Positions 16,634-26,818 are shown, counted from the first letter of the stretch. The stretch: 64,000 bases of DNA from UBA10649 sp963842725 (GCA_963842725.1 CAWJHN010000003.1:62001-126000); one strand, 5' to 3'. Notes: a model not told the origin generated them from the sequence alone. Numbers and translations are program-made.

Positions 16634-16640
16634 GTGCGGA

Positions 16641-18050
16641 CTACATCGCCTTGAGGATGTCCTCGACCCGCTCGCGTGCGTCTCCGAACAGCATCGAGCT
16701 GTTGTCCTTGAAGAACAACGGGTTCTGGACACCGGCGTAGCCGACGGCCATGGACCGCTTGAACACGATCACGTCCCTGGCCCCCCACACGCGCAGGACC
16801 GGCATGCCCGCGATCGGCGAGGTGGGATCGTCCTCCGCAGCGGGGTTCACCGTGTCGTTGGCGCCGATGACGAGCACGACGTCGGTGTCGGGGAAGTCCT
16901 CATTGAGCTCGTCCATCTCGAGCACGATGTCGTACGGCACCTTCGCCTCGGCGAGGAGCACGTTCATGTGTCCGGGAAGCCGGCCGGCCACCGGGTGGAT
17001 GCCGAAGCGCACGTTGACGCCCTTCTCCCGCAGCTGACGCGTGAGCTCGGCCACGGGGTACTGCGCCTGCGCGACCGCCATTCCGTAGCCCGGCGTGATG
17101 ATCACCGAGGATGCCTCCTTCAGCAGGTCGGCGGTCTCCTCGGCGCTGATCTCGCGGTGCTCGCCGTAGTCGACGTCGCCCGACGTGGGCGCCTCGATGC
17201 CGAAGCCGCCGGCGATCACGGAGATGAACGAGCGGTTCATCGCCGCGCACATGATGTAGCTCAGGTACGCACCGGAGGAGCCGACGAGGGCGCCCGTGAT
17301 GATCAGCAGGTTGTTGCTCAGGAGGAAGCCCGAAGCGGCAGCGGCCCATCCGGAGTAGCTGTTGAGCATGGACACGACGACGGGCATGTCGCCGCCGCCG
17401 ATGGATGCCACGAGGTGCCAGCCGAGCAGCAGGGCCAGGACCGTCCCGGCGATGAGGATGCCCATGTTCGGGGTGATGACGAACCACACCGTCAGGGCGA
17501 CGAACAGGACGAGCGCGCCGACGTTGAGCACGTTCTTGCCCGGGAGCATCATCGGCTTGGAGTCGATCCGCGCCGACAGCTTGAGGAAGGCGACGATGGA
17601 GCCGGTGAAGGTGACCGCGCCGATGAAGACGCCGACGATGACCTCGCCGTGGTGGATGCCCAGAAGGTCGGGGTTGACCTCGGTCTGCGCATCGCCCAGG
17701 GCCTCGACCGTGTAGTAGCCGGCCCAGCCCACGAGCACGGCCGCCAGGCCGACGAAGCTGTGCAGAAGCGCGATCAGCTCGGGCATGCCGGTCATCTGCA
17801 CGACGCGCGCGCGCCACAGGCCGATGACGGCGCCGACCACGATGGCGGTTCCCATCAGGGCGGCAGCCGTCGTCGAGATCGTCTCCGAGAAGGCGAGGCC
17901 GATCGTCGCGAGGACGGCGATCGCCATGCCCACGATGCCGAACCAGATGCCCGACTTCGCCGACTCGTGCTTGGAGAGCCCGGCAAGGCTCAGGATGAAC
18001 AGCAGTGCCGCTACGAGGTACGCCGCGATCGCGACGGATTCCATGGTCAT
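16641..18050 (-). CDS. pntB: NAD(P) transhydrogenase subunit beta
   Basis: 469 residues, the usual PntB length. The first ~280 residues are mostly hydrophobic (nine or so membrane helices of domain II). The C-terminal ~180 residues form the NADP-binding domain III, with ITPGYGMAVAQAQ (GYGMAVAQAQ is the family signature) and the late GANDTVNPAAEDDPTSPIAGMP motif. With PntA it uses the proton gradient to drive hydride transfer from NADH to NADP+. Its ATG overlaps the pntA stop by 4 bp. Confidence 0.97.
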   Translation of the reverse strand: MTMESVAIAAYLVAALLFILSLAGLSKHESAKSGIWFGIVGMAIAVLATIGLAFSETISTTAAALMGTAIVVGAVIGLWRARVVQMTGMPELIALLHSFVGLAAVLVGWAGYYTVEALGDAQTEVNPDLLGIHHGEVIVGVFIGAVTFTGSIVAFLKLSARIDSKPMMLPGKNVLNVGALVLFVALTVWFVITPNMGILIAGTVLALLLGWHLVASIGGGDMPVVVSMLNSYSGWAAAASGFLLSNNLLIITGALVGSSGAYLSYIMCAAMNRSFISVIAGGFGIEAPTSGDVDYGEHREISAEETADLLKEASSVIITPGYGMAVAQAQYPVAELTRQLREKGVNVRFGIHPVAGRLPGHMNVLLAEAKVPYDIVLEMDELNEDFPDTDVVLVIGANDTVNPAAEDDPTSPIAGMPVLRVWGARDVIVFKRSMAVGYAGVQNPLFFKDNSSMLFGDARERVEDILKAM

Positions 18051-19576
18051 CGCTGGAACATCCCTAGCATGCGGCGGGTGACGGCGAAGCCGCCGAAGAT
18101 GTTGATACTGGCCAGCAGGATCGCGACGAAGGCGAGCACCGTGACGATGGTGTCACCGGTGCCGATCTGCAACAGCGCACCGACGACGATGATGCCGGAG
18201 ATGGCGTTGGTGATCGACATCAGCGGCGTGTGCAGGGCGTGGTGCACGTGCCCGATGACGTAGTAGCCGATGACGATCGCTAGCACGAACACCGTGATGT
18301 TGACGGTCAGTTCCTCGGGCGCCACGGCCGTGATCAGGAAGAGCAGCAGGGCGCCGATCCCGGTGATCACGTACTTGCGACCGGGACCTGCCGGGGCCTT
18401 GGGCTCCTTGACGGCCACGGGAGCGGCTGCCGCCGCCGCCGGTGCCGCCGACACTTGGACGGGCGGAGGTGGCCACGTTTTCTCCCGAGCCCGAGCAACG
18501 GTCATGGAGCGCTGCACGACGTCCTCCCAGTCGAGGACCAGCTGGCCGTCCTTGCCCGGGGTCATGAGCTTCATGAGGTTGACGAGGTTCGTGCCGTAGA
18601 GCTGCGACGCCTGCGCGGGCAGCCGTCCGGCCAGGTCGGTGTAGCCGATGATGGTCACGCCGTTGTCGGTGATGACGACCTCACCGGGCTGCGATCCCTC
18701 GACGTTTCCGCCGTTGGACGCGGCCATGTCGACGATCACCGAGCCCGCCTTCATCGCGGCGACCATGTCACCGGTGATCAGGCGCGGAGCGGGCTTGCCC
18801 GGGATGAGCGCGGTGGTGATGATGATGTCGACGTCCTTGGTCTGCTCGGCGTACATCTTCGCCTCGCGGGCCTTGTAGTCGTCTCCCATCTCCTTGGCGT
18901 AGCCGGTGGCGCTGACCTCCACCTCGGGCGACTCGATGGCCATGTACTCGCCGCCGAGGCTCTTCACCTGGTCGGCGACCTCGGGCCGCGGGTCCGTGGC
19001 GCGCACGATCGCGCCGAGCGAGCTGGCCGTTCCGATCGCCGAGAGCCCGGCCACGCCGACCCCCGCCACGAGGACCTTCGCCGGGGGTACCTTGCCGGCG
19101 GCCGTGACCTGCCCGGTGAAGAAGCGGCCGAAGACGTTGGCGGCCTCGATCACGGCGCGGTAGCCCGCGATGTTGGCCATCGAGCTGAGCACGTCGAGTG
19201 ACTGGGCGCGCGAGATGCGCGGCACGGCGTCCATGGCCATGGCGGTGACGTCGCGAGCCGCGAGCTTGTCGACCAGTTCGGGGGACAGCGCCGGGCTCAT
19301 GATGCTGATCAGCGTGGCGCCGTCGCTCAGGAGGGCGATCTCCTCGTCGGACGGGGCGTTGACGTGGAAGACGATCTGGGCGGCCCAGGCCTCCGGCCCG
19401 GAGCCGACGGCGGCTCCGGCCGCCCGATAGGCGTCGTCCGTGAAGGACGAGGCCGCGCCTGCGCCGGACTCGACGAGCACGTCATAGCCCAGACCGGTCA
19501 ACTGCTCCACTGTCTTGGGCGTCGCGGCAACCCGCGTCTCGCCGGGACGGGATTCACGAGGGACTCCGATGAGCAA
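18047..19576 (-). CDS. pntA: NAD(P) transhydrogenase subunit alpha, full length
   Basis: 509 residues if started at the TTG at 19576. A GGAG ribosome-binding site lies six bases before it, and the protein then begins MLIGVPRESRPGETRVAATP exactly as the family does. The longer ORF to 19780 is not supported. Domain I (~1-380) is the alanine-dehydrogenase-like NAD domain with GVGVAGLSAIG. An Ala/Pro linker (~400-425) is followed by membrane helices. The two parts are fused in one chain as in E. coli (510 residues), whereas many actinobacteria split them into PntAA and PntAB. Confidence 0.95.
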   Translation of the reverse strand: MLIGVPRESRPGETRVAATPKTVEQLTGLGYDVLVESGAGAASSFTDDAYRAAGAAVGSGPEAWAAQIVFHVNAPSDEEIALLSDGATLISIMSPALSPELVDKLAARDVTAMAMDAVPRISRAQSLDVLSSMANIAGYRAVIEAANVFGRFFTGQVTAAGKVPPAKVLVAGVGVAGLSAIGTASSLGAIVRATDPRPEVADQVKSLGGEYMAIESPEVEVSATGYAKEMGDDYKAREAKMYAEQTKDVDIIITTALIPGKPAPRLITGDMVAAMKAGSVIVDMAASNGGNVEGSQPGEVVITDNGVTIIGYTDLAGRLPAQASQLYGTNLVNLMKLMTPGKDGQLVLDWEDVVQRSMTVARAREKTWPPPPVQVSAAPAAAAAAPVAVKEPKAPAGPGRKYVITGIGALLLFLITAVAPEELTVNITVFVLAIVIGYYVIGHVHHALHTPLMSITNAISGIIVVGALLQIGTGDTIVTVLAFVAILLASINIFGGFAVTRRMLGMFQR

Positions 19577-19806
19577 CGCAATCTCCAACCGTGGGGTGTC
19601 AATCAGACGTGCGGTGCAGGATCCGCTGTGGAACACGGGTCTGCACCGCGCGACGGTCAGCCTAGGGGGAAGACCCATGGGCGTACGAGGCCAAAGGTCC
19701 CAATCGTCCCACCGTCGCTCGCAATGCTGCCGAAACACGGATTGTCTAGGGTGCGAACGTCGCGATGTGGGCAAGATCACTCCCGAGGAGCCAAGGAAGG
19801 AGGCCG

Positions 19807-21399
19807 GTGGCCGTCATTCCGTTCGACGAGATGCTGCTGGCCGACGGCCGGCCGCGCTCCACCCATGCCGACATGCACGACACCCTGGCCGCCCTCGGCT
19901 CGGCCGGGCTGTCGGAGCGGGCCCGCCAGCGCGACGCGTACCTCGACCGGCACGGCATCACCTTCACGCTGGGCGAGCGCGAGCGACCGCTCCCCATGGA
20001 CCTGGTCCCCCGCCTCCTGACGTCGACCGAGTGGACCCATATCGAGGCCGGCGTCATCCAGCGCCTCCACGCCCTCGAGGCCTTCCTCGCGGACGTCTAC
20101 GGTCCCGGCCAGGTGCTCGACGACGGACTCATCCCACGAGGCCTCGTCACCACGTCCACGCACTTCCACCGCGAGGCCTGGGGCATCGAGACCGCCAACA
20201 ACGTCCGGATCCACGTGTCCGGCATCGACCTGATCCGCGACGAGGCCGGTGAGTTCCGGGTCCTCGAGGACAACCTGCGCAACCCGTCCGGTGTCTCGTA
20301 CGTGCTCGAGAACCGGCGGACCCTGGCCCACGTGCTGCCCGAGGTCTTCACCCACCACCGCGTCCGCTCGGTCAACGAGTACCCGGAGCGACTGCTCGAC
20401 GCCCTCCGCGCCGCGGCGCCGCCGGACGTCCGGTTCCCGACCGTCGTCGTGCTCACGCCCGGCGTGCACAACTCCGCGCACTACGAGCATGCCTTCCTCG
20501 CCCGGCATATGGGCATCGAGCTCGTCGAGGGACGCGACCTGTACTGCCGTGACAACACGGTGTGGATGCGGACGACGTCCGGGCCTGAGCCCGTGCACGT
20601 GATCTACCGCCGGATCGACGACGACTTCCTCGACCCGGTCCACCTGCGCCCCGACAGCGTCCTGGGCATCCCGGGCGTCGTCAACGCCGCGCGCGCCGGC
20701 CGCGTCACGATCGCCAACGCCATCGGCAACGGGGTCGCGGACGACAAGGCGGTCTACCCGTACGTGCCGGCGCTGATCCGGTACTACCTGAACGAGGAGC
20801 CGATCCTCCCGAACGTCGACACGTACGACCTGTCCGACCCCGAGCAGCGCGAGTGGGTGCTCGGGCGCCTCGATCGCATGGTCGTGAAGCCGAGTGATGC
20901 GTCCGGCGGCTACGGCCTGGTCATGGGACCGTGGGCCACCGACAAGCAGCTCCACGACGTCGCGGCCGAGATCTCCGCCCACCCTCGCGGGTGGATCGCG
21001 CAGCCGGTCGTCACCTTCTCGACCTGCCCGACCGTCGTCGACGACGGTCGGCTCGCGCCGCGCCACGTCGACCTGCGGCCCTTCGCGGTCAACGACGGCA
21101 CGAACGTCTACGTGCTGCCGGGCGGCCTGAGCCGGGTGGCCCTGCCCGAGGGCAGCCTGGTCGTGAACTCGAGCCAGGGGGGCGGCTCGAAGGACACGTG
21201 GGTGATCGATGACGGCATCGCCGAGGAGCGCGTCCCGGACCCGGTGGCCGAGACCGCCCGCGCGGACACGGTCCCCGCAGCCCGGCCGGGACCGCACAAG
21301 CGGCACAACTCGCCGACAGCGCACGACGATCGCATCGTCCAGCAGGAGCGCCAGCAGCAGCAGTCCGGCTCCGGCAGAGACGCGGTGCCGCCGTGCTGA
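19807..21399 (+). CDS. Circularly permuted ATP-grasp protein
   Basis: 530 residues from a GTG at 19807, chosen because AAGGAGG sits directly upstream. The sequence VLEDNLRNPSGVSYVLENR, then GNGVADDKAVYPYVP and VVKPSDASGGYGLVMG are the signatures of the circularly permuted ATP-grasp family (formerly DUF404/DUF407). The C-terminal ~60 residues are polar and Gln-rich and probably disordered. ATP-grasp enzymes form C-N bonds to a carboxylate. This gene, the alpha-E gene and the transglutaminase gene overlap in order, a conserved trio proposed to make and cut a peptide-like product. The substrate is unknown. Confidence 0.92.
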   Translation: MAVIPFDEMLLADGRPRSTHADMHDTLAALGSAGLSERARQRDAYLDRHGITFTLGERERPLPMDLVPRLLTSTEWTHIEAGVIQRLHALEAFLADVYGPGQVLDDGLIPRGLVTTSTHFHREAWGIETANNVRIHVSGIDLIRDEAGEFRVLEDNLRNPSGVSYVLENRRTLAHVLPEVFTHHRVRSVNEYPERLLDALRAAAPPDVRFPTVVVLTPGVHNSAHYEHAFLARHMGIELVEGRDLYCRDNTVWMRTTSGPEPVHVIYRRIDDDFLDPVHLRPDSVLGIPGVVNAARAGRVTIANAIGNGVADDKAVYPYVPALIRYYLNEEPILPNVDTYDLSDPEQREWVLGRLDRMVVKPSDASGGYGLVMGPWATDKQLHDVAAEISAHPRGWIAQPVVTFSTCPTVVDDGRLAPRHVDLRPFAVNDGTNVYVLPGGLSRVALPEGSLVVNSSQGGGSKDTWVIDDGIAEERVPDPVAETARADTVPAARPGPHKRHNSPTAHDDRIVQQERQQQQSGSGRDAVPPC

Positions 21400-22298
21400 G
21401 CCGCATCGCCGAGTCCTTCTTCTGGCTGGGCCGCTACATCGAGCGGGCCGAGGCCACCGCCCGGCTGCTGGCCGAGCACCACCAGCTCCTGGTCGAGGAC
21501 CGCTCGGTGCCGGAGGCCACAGCCTGCTCGGTGCTGCTCGAGGCGCTGTCGATGGGCGATGCAGAGGTGGCTACCGCCCACGACCTCGTCCGGGTCGTCG
21601 TCGGCACCGAGCTCGATCCCTCGACCATCGCGGGCGCCGTCTCGGCCGCCCGGTCCAATGCGCGTGCCATCCGCGACTCCCTGTCCCAGGACACCTTCGA
21701 GGCTCTCAACTCCGCGCACCTCGCGCTCTCGCGCGGCATGGCCTTCACGGCGAGCCCCGGTGTCGCGCTCCACCGGGTCCTGGAGCGACTGCTCGTGGTC
21801 AACGGGGTCGTCGACTGGACGATGCCCCGCGACGAGGCGTACCACTTCATGGTGCTCGGGCGCGAGCTGGAGCGCATCGACATGGTGGGCCGCCTCCTCG
21901 CCATTCGGCACGACGAGCTGTGGCCCGCCTCGGGACCGGCCGCAGCCCTCCGCGCCGCCGGTGGCCTCTCGCCGTTCCTGCGGTCCGGCAAGACGATCAG
22001 CGGTCCGGACGTGCGCCGCTTCCTCGTCCTCGACGCCGCCTTCCCCCGCTCGATGCGCTCGTGCGCGGCGGACGCGGAGGGCGCGGTGCGCGGCCTGCAG
22101 GGACAGGGCGTCAGCGACAGCGGCCAGCTCCTGCGCGAGGTCGGGATGCTGCGCTCGGAGCTCGAGTACGCGAGCGTCCCGTCGCCGGACGCCATCGAGG
22201 GATTCATCGACGACGCCCGCGATGCCTCCAGTCGGGCCGCCGACGAGGTCAACCGCGCCTTCTTCCGCCAGCACGGCACGATCGTGTGGAGCCACTGA
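21393..22298 (+). CDS. Alpha-E domain protein
   Basis: 301 residues from a GTG overlapping the ATP-grasp gene by 7 bp. It starts LSRIAESFFWLGRYIERAEATARLL, the hallmark opening of the alpha-E (DUF403) family, and is all-helical in appearance, with HYMVLGRELER-like and later helices. It is the fixed partner of the ATP-grasp gene and the transglutaminase gene; its stop overlaps the next start (TGATG). The role of alpha-E proteins is not established. Confidence 0.92.
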   Translation: MLSRIAESFFWLGRYIERAEATARLLAEHHQLLVEDRSVPEATACSVLLEALSMGDAEVATAHDLVRVVVGTELDPSTIAGAVSAARSNARAIRDSLSQDTFEALNSAHLALSRGMAFTASPGVALHRVLERLLVVNGVVDWTMPRDEAYHFMVLGRELERIDMVGRLLAIRHDELWPASGPAAALRAAGGLSPFLRSGKTISGPDVRRFLVLDAAFPRSMRSCAADAEGAVRGLQGQGVSDSGQLLREVGMLRSELEYASVPSPDAIEGFIDDARDASSRAADEVNRAFFRQHGTIVWSH

Positions 22299-23152
22299 TG
22301 GGATCCGTCGGCCGCCGCCTCCACATCACCCACCGCACCGGGTACCGGTACGCCGACCTGGTCGACGCGTCGTTCAACGAGGTCCGGATGACGCCGCTGA
22401 GCGCCGACGGCCAGCTCCTGCTCAGCCACACGCTCGACGTGCAGCCGATCGCCGCGGTCCAGACGTACCGCGACTACTGGGGGGCGTACGTCGAGGCCTT
22501 CGACGTTCATGTGCCGCATCGCATCCTCGAGGTCGTGGCCATGAGCACCGTCGACACGCCGCCGATGCAGCCCGAACCGGCGGGCGCCACGTGGCGCGAC
22601 GTGACCGCGAGCGACGTCCAGGACCAGCTGTCCGAGTACCTCATCGCCTCCGAGTACGTCGACGACGCCACGGCGGACGCGGACCGGGCGGCAGTCGTCG
22701 AGTCGATGGCCACCAGCGCCTCGCCCCGGGCGGCCGCCATCCTGGCGGTCGCCGCGGTACGCGATCGCATCACGTACACGTCGGGCATCACCGATGTCTC
22801 CACCACGGCGGCGCAGGCGTGGGCGTCCATGCACGGCGTCTGCCAGGACTTCACCCACGCGACTCTGTCCCTGCTGCGGGCGGCCCGCATCCCGGCCCGG
22901 TACGTGAGCGGGTACCTGCACACGGAGGAGCCGGCGCCCGGCCAGACCGTGCTCGGCGAGTCCCACGCCTGGGTGGAGTTCTGGGACGGCCAGTGGCACG
23001 CGGTCGATCCGACGAACGACCGCTCCGTCGGGTCCGCGCACGTGATCGTGGCCCGCGGACGCGACTACGCCGACGTCCCGCCCCTCAAGGGAATCTATGC
23101 CGGTGGGCACAGCGAGGCCCTGGGCGTGAGCGTGGAGATCACCCAGTTGTAG
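22298..23152 (+). CDS. Transglutaminase-like cysteine peptidase
   Basis: 284 residues from the ATG at 22298. The N-terminal RLHITHRTGYRYADLV strand is the usual bacterial transglutaminase N domain. The catalytic triad is visible: GVCQDFTH (Cys182), SHAWVEF (His223) and VDPTND (Asp237). No signal peptide, so cytoplasmic. Probably hydrolyses or transfers the amide formed by the ATP-grasp partner; this is inference from the conserved trio. Confidence 0.93.
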   Translation: MGSVGRRLHITHRTGYRYADLVDASFNEVRMTPLSADGQLLLSHTLDVQPIAAVQTYRDYWGAYVEAFDVHVPHRILEVVAMSTVDTPPMQPEPAGATWRDVTASDVQDQLSEYLIASEYVDDATADADRAAVVESMATSASPRAAAILAVAAVRDRITYTSGITDVSTTAAQAWASMHGVCQDFTHATLSLLRAARIPARYVSGYLHTEEPAPGQTVLGESHAWVEFWDGQWHAVDPTNDRSVGSAHVIVARGRDYADVPPLKGIYAGGHSEALGVSVEITQL

Positions 23153-23199
23153 TGCGTGGGTTATCGTCATCCCTCGACCCGCACCGTCCAGGGAGACCC

Positions 23200-24078
23200 A
23201 TGTCGAACGCCCGAACCGCCATCGGCGTCCTTGTCACGTCGCTCGGCCTGCTGCTGACCGGGATATCCGCCGCCACGCCCGCTGCGGCCGCGCCCGTCGT
23301 CGGCGACTGCTACGCCTACCGGGCGGCCGTGCTCGACGACGTCTCCACCACGGCCCCGATTGTGTCGTGCGACGCGAGCCACACCGCCGAGACATACCGC
23401 GTGGGCGTGCTGCCCGCCACGTTCGGGCTGCCCTCGAAGGCCAGCCCATCGGCCCGGTTGGCGGCCGGCGCCCCGTGCACGGTCCGAGCCATGAACGGCT
23501 ACCTCGGCATGCCCGAGCGGACCCTGCCGAGCAGGTTCCGAACCGCCGTCCTGTTCCCGACCGACGATCAGTGGAAGGCTGGCGAGCGCTGGGTCCGGTG
23601 CGACGTCGTCCTTCAGGGCGGCCTGGAGCTGAAGGCGTTCGTGGGCACGGCAGCCGCACTCGTGGCGGCCACTCCGCAGGCAACGTTCAACTTCTGCACC
23701 CCGGGTGAGCCAAGGGTCGTCAAGACGTCCGCGGTGCCGTGCACGACCCCCAAGCGGAACTGGATCATGGTCAGCGTCACGCCCCTCGGTGGACCGCGCG
23801 CCTCGTACCCCGGCGCCGGCCCGGCGAACCGCAAGAGTGCCGCCCTGTGCGCGAAGCAGGCCAAGATCTGGAACGGCACCGAGAAGTACCCGGGCTGGTG
23901 GCGGATCTACCCGACCGAGATCGGCTGGCGGAACGGGGATCGATCGGTCTACTGCTTCGTGCCGTACCGGCAGTACCTGGCCGAGGTAGCGCAGGACGCC
24001 GCACCCGCGCCCACCCCTACGCCAACCCCGACCCCCGAACCGACCCCGTCGACGGAGCCCACCGTTCCCGCGATCTAG
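23200..24078 (+). CDS. Secreted septum-formation-domain protein
   Basis: 292 residues. Residues 1-31 form a signal peptide ending ATPAAAA. Two similar halves follow, each with a GDCYAYRA-like or FNFCTPGEP start and conserved Cys pairs (CDASHTAETYRVG; RSVYCFVPY), matching the actinobacterial septum-formation domain family. The tail is a Pro/Thr stretch (PTPTPTPTPEPTP) that may cross the wall. No membrane anchor is visible. It overlaps the convergent aldo/keto reductase gene by 4 bp. Confidence 0.75.
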   Translation: MSNARTAIGVLVTSLGLLLTGISAATPAAAAPVVGDCYAYRAAVLDDVSTTAPIVSCDASHTAETYRVGVLPATFGLPSKASPSARLAAGAPCTVRAMNGYLGMPERTLPSRFRTAVLFPTDDQWKAGERWVRCDVVLQGGLELKAFVGTAAALVAATPQATFNFCTPGEPRVVKTSAVPCTTPKRNWIMVSVTPLGGPRASYPGAGPANRKSAALCAKQAKIWNGTEKYPGWWRIYPTEIGWRNGDRSVYCFVPYRQYLAEVAQDAAPAPTPTPTPTPEPTPSTEPTVPAI

Positions 24079-25016
24079 CGCAGCGGGCTGCGGGGCACGT
24101 CGTCGGGATACATCGACGCGTTCGCCGGCCTGGTCGCGCGAAGGCGCTCGACCTGCTCGTCCGTGAGCCGCAGGGACACCGCTCGGACGATGGAGTCCAC
24201 GGTCGCCGGCCGCGTCGCCCCGGGGATGGGGATCATGACGGGGCTCGTCGCCAGCAGCCAGGCCAGGACAGTCTCCTGCGCGGACGCATCGATCTGGGCC
24301 CCCACCTCTGCGAAGGCGCCGTAGAGGCTGCCGATGTCGTGGGCCTGGTCGGCGCCACCGAGAGGTGACCAGGGCAGGAACGCGATGCCGAGCTGCGTGG
24401 AGCGATCCAGCACGTCGGCATCTCCTCGGTAGCGCGGCGAGAACTCGTTCTGGACCGAGACGACCCCGCCGTCGGAGGGCCCGCCGAGCACCTCGAGCGC
24501 GATCTCCAGTTCGGCGAGGTTCACGTTCGACAGCCCGATGCGCCGAATCAGTCCGTCGTCCCGCAGGGCGCCCATCGCCCGCATCTGGTCGGCGTAGGTC
24601 TGGTTGGGGTCTGCCCGATGATGCTGGTACAGCTCGATGATCGGGACTCCGAGTTGCTCGAGGCTCCTCTCGCACGCACGCCGCAGGGCCGCAGCACTCG
24701 AGTCACGGCCCCATGTCTCGCCCTCGCCGCGCACGATCCCGCCCTTGGTCGTCACGAGGACGTGGCCGAGGTCTGCGGGACCGGTGTACGTACGGACGGC
24801 CTCGGCGACCAGCGCCTCGTTGTGCCCGACGGCATCCCAGCTCGGGGCGTAGATGTTCGACGTGTCCAGCAGGGTGATGCCCAGGTCGAGCGCCCGGTGG
24901 ATCGTCGCGAGGGCCCGATCACGCTCGGCGATCATGTGGGGGTTCGACAGCGGCATGCACCCCAGACCGACGGCCGAGACGGACAGGTCACCGATGGTTC
25001 GCGTGGGCAGCGTCAT
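24075..25016 (-). CDS. Aldo/keto reductase
   Basis: 313 residues with the TIM-barrel AKR pattern: MTLPTRTIGDLSVSAVGLGCMPLS start, LDTSNIYAPSWDAVGHNEALVAEA (Asp and Tyr of the catalytic tetrad), LVTTKGG (Lys), and VIIELYQHHRAD-like segment with His. The C-terminal IPGATRPATVDSIVRAVS is the NADPH-binding region. The substrate cannot be told. Short gap to the ABC-F gene upstream on the same strand. Confidence 0.93.
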   Translation of the reverse strand: MTLPTRTIGDLSVSAVGLGCMPLSNPHMIAERDRALATIHRALDLGITLLDTSNIYAPSWDAVGHNEALVAEAVRTYTGPADLGHVLVTTKGGIVRGEGETWGRDSSAAALRRACERSLEQLGVPIIELYQHHRADPNQTYADQMRAMGALRDDGLIRRIGLSNVNLAELEIALEVLGGPSDGGVVSVQNEFSPRYRGDADVLDRSTQLGIAFLPWSPLGGADQAHDIGSLYGAFAEVGAQIDASAQETVLAWLLATSPVMIPIPGATRPATVDSIVRAVSLRLTDEQVERLRATRPANASMYPDDVPRSPLR

Positions 25017-25047
25017 CGCCGAAGTCTATGGCGACCGCAGGGGCCGA

Positions 25048-26818
25048 CTACGTGACGAGCTGGAGCCACTCCTCCTCGAGGGCGTCCCGCCGTGCCTCGA
25101 CGAGGCGCAGCTCGTCGCCGAGCACGGTCACCTGCTCGAAGTCCGTCGCGTTCTCGGCCAAGGCCGCGTGCAGATAGACCTCCCGCTCGCGGAGCTTCTC
25201 GATCTGCCGCTCGAGGCGCGCCTGCGCCTTCTGCGCCTCGCGGTCGAGGGCCGACGCGGACTTCGCCTGCCCGGCGGCCGGCGCCGCCGGGGCCGAGGCC
25301 ACCAGTTGACGACGGCGCTGCAGGTAGTCGTCGACGCCGCCCGTCAGCTCGCGGACCTGGCCGTCCCCGAGGAGCGCCACGAAGTCGTCGCAGACCCGCT
25401 CCAGGAAGTAGCGGTCGTGCGACACGATCAGGAGCGTGCCGGCGAACCCATCGAGCAGGTCCTCGAGCGCGGCGAGCGTCTCCACGTCGAAGTCGTTGGT
25501 CGGCTCGTCGAGGACGAGCACGTTCGGCGCTCCCATGAGCAGGCGGGTGAGCTGGAGCCTTCGGCGTTCACCGCCCGACAGGTCCCCGACGGGGGTCCAC
25601 TGGCCGTCGGCGCCGAATCCCAGCCGCTCGCACAGCTGCGAGGCGGTCAGCTCACGACCCTTGCCGAGGTCGACGCGCTGCGCGACCTGCTCGACGGACT
25701 CCAGGACCCGCCACGAGGGGTCCAGCTCCTCCAGATGCTGCGAGAGGTAGGCCGGCTTGACGGTCTGGCCGGTGACCACTCGTCCGCGGGTCGGTCGCAC
25801 CTCGCCCAGGATCATCCGCATCAGCGAGGTCTTGCCGGCACCGTTGGGGCCAAGGATCCCGAAGCGCTGACCCGGTCCGATGTTCCACGTCAGGTGGTCG
25901 AACAGCCTCGTGTCGCCCATCGACAGCGACGCGTCGTGGATCTCGAAGACGGTCTTGCCCAGGCGGGCGTCCGCGAAGGACAGCAGCTCGACCGCGTCGC
26001 GAGGTGGCGGCTCGGCGCTGATGAGCTCGTTTGCCGCGTCGATCCGGAACTTCGGCTTGGACGTGCGGGCCGGCGGCCCCCGCCGCAGCCAGGCGAGCTC
26101 CTTGCGGATCAGGTTGCTGCGCCGCTGCTCGGCGGCGGCCGACTGTCGCATCCGCTCCGCCTTCGACAGGACATAGGCGGAGTAGCCGCCCTCGTACTCC
26201 TCGACCGCTCCGCCGACGACCTCCCAGGTGCTCTCGCACACCTCGTCGAGGAACCACCTGTCATGCGTCACGACCACCACGGCCAGGCTCGGCCGGGCGT
26301 TCAGGTACGCCGCCAGCCACGCCACGATCTCGACGTCGAGGTGGTTGGTCGGCTCGTCCAGGAGCAGGAGGTCCAGGTCGGCCACCAGCAGTCGGGCGAG
26401 CTCGACACGCCGGCGCTCGCCGCCGGACAGGTCGCCGAGCCGCCGATCGAGGAGGGCGTCATCGAATCCGCCGAGGAGTCCGTCGAGCACCTCGCGCACC
26501 CGAGGCACCGCCGCCCACTCGTGCGTTGCCCGGGCACCGACCACCGCCTCCAGGATCGTTGCGTCCGGATCGAAGCCCGGGTTCTGGCGCAGGAACCCGA
26601 CGTGGACGTCCGCCGCCCTGCTCACCCTGCCCGAAATTGACCGATTCCGCAGACGCCATGACCTCGAGCAGCGTGCTCTTGCCGGCCCCGTTCCGCCCGA
26701 CCACACCGATCCGATCGCCCGCGCCGACGCCCGTCGACACGTCGTCGAGGAGCGGCCGCTCGCCGTAGGACTTGCTGACCGACTCGAGATTGACGAGGTT
26801 GCGTCTGGGGGGTGCCAC
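25048..26818 (-). pseudogene. ABC-F family ATPase with an apparent +1 frameshift
   Basis: Two ABC domains in tandem without membrane segments, as in ABC-F ribosome-associated proteins. Starting at GTG 26818 the first domain reads LVNLESVSKSYGERPLLDDV and P-loop GRNGAGKST. It then leaves frame at the AAA run 26634-26636 (plus strand). The other frame resumes with GRVSRAADVHVGFLRQNPGF and runs to the stop, with LSGGERRRVELARLL, the second P-loop GPNGAGKTSL and second signature LSGGERRRLQLTRLL. Dropping one base restores ESVNSGRVSRAADV. A homopolymer insertion error is the simplest explanation; a true lesion would lose the first nucleotide site. Members include Etta- and Uup-like factors and target-protection proteins. 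Confidence 0.88.

Noticed and set aside
19577..19780. Upstream extension of pntA to an ATG at 19780
   Set aside because: Adds about 68 non-homologous residues; the TTG at 19576 has a GGAG site and gives the family's exact N-terminus.
22298..23152. Lasso B2 leader peptidase for the RiPP locus
   Set aside because: It has the long N-terminal domain and fixed ATP-grasp/alpha-E partners of a different conserved trio, 10 kb away.
26630..26640. Programmed ribosomal frameshift in the ABC-F gene
   Set aside because: No slippery heptamer or downstream pseudoknot; ABC-F proteins are not known to use one; a homopolymer error explains it.
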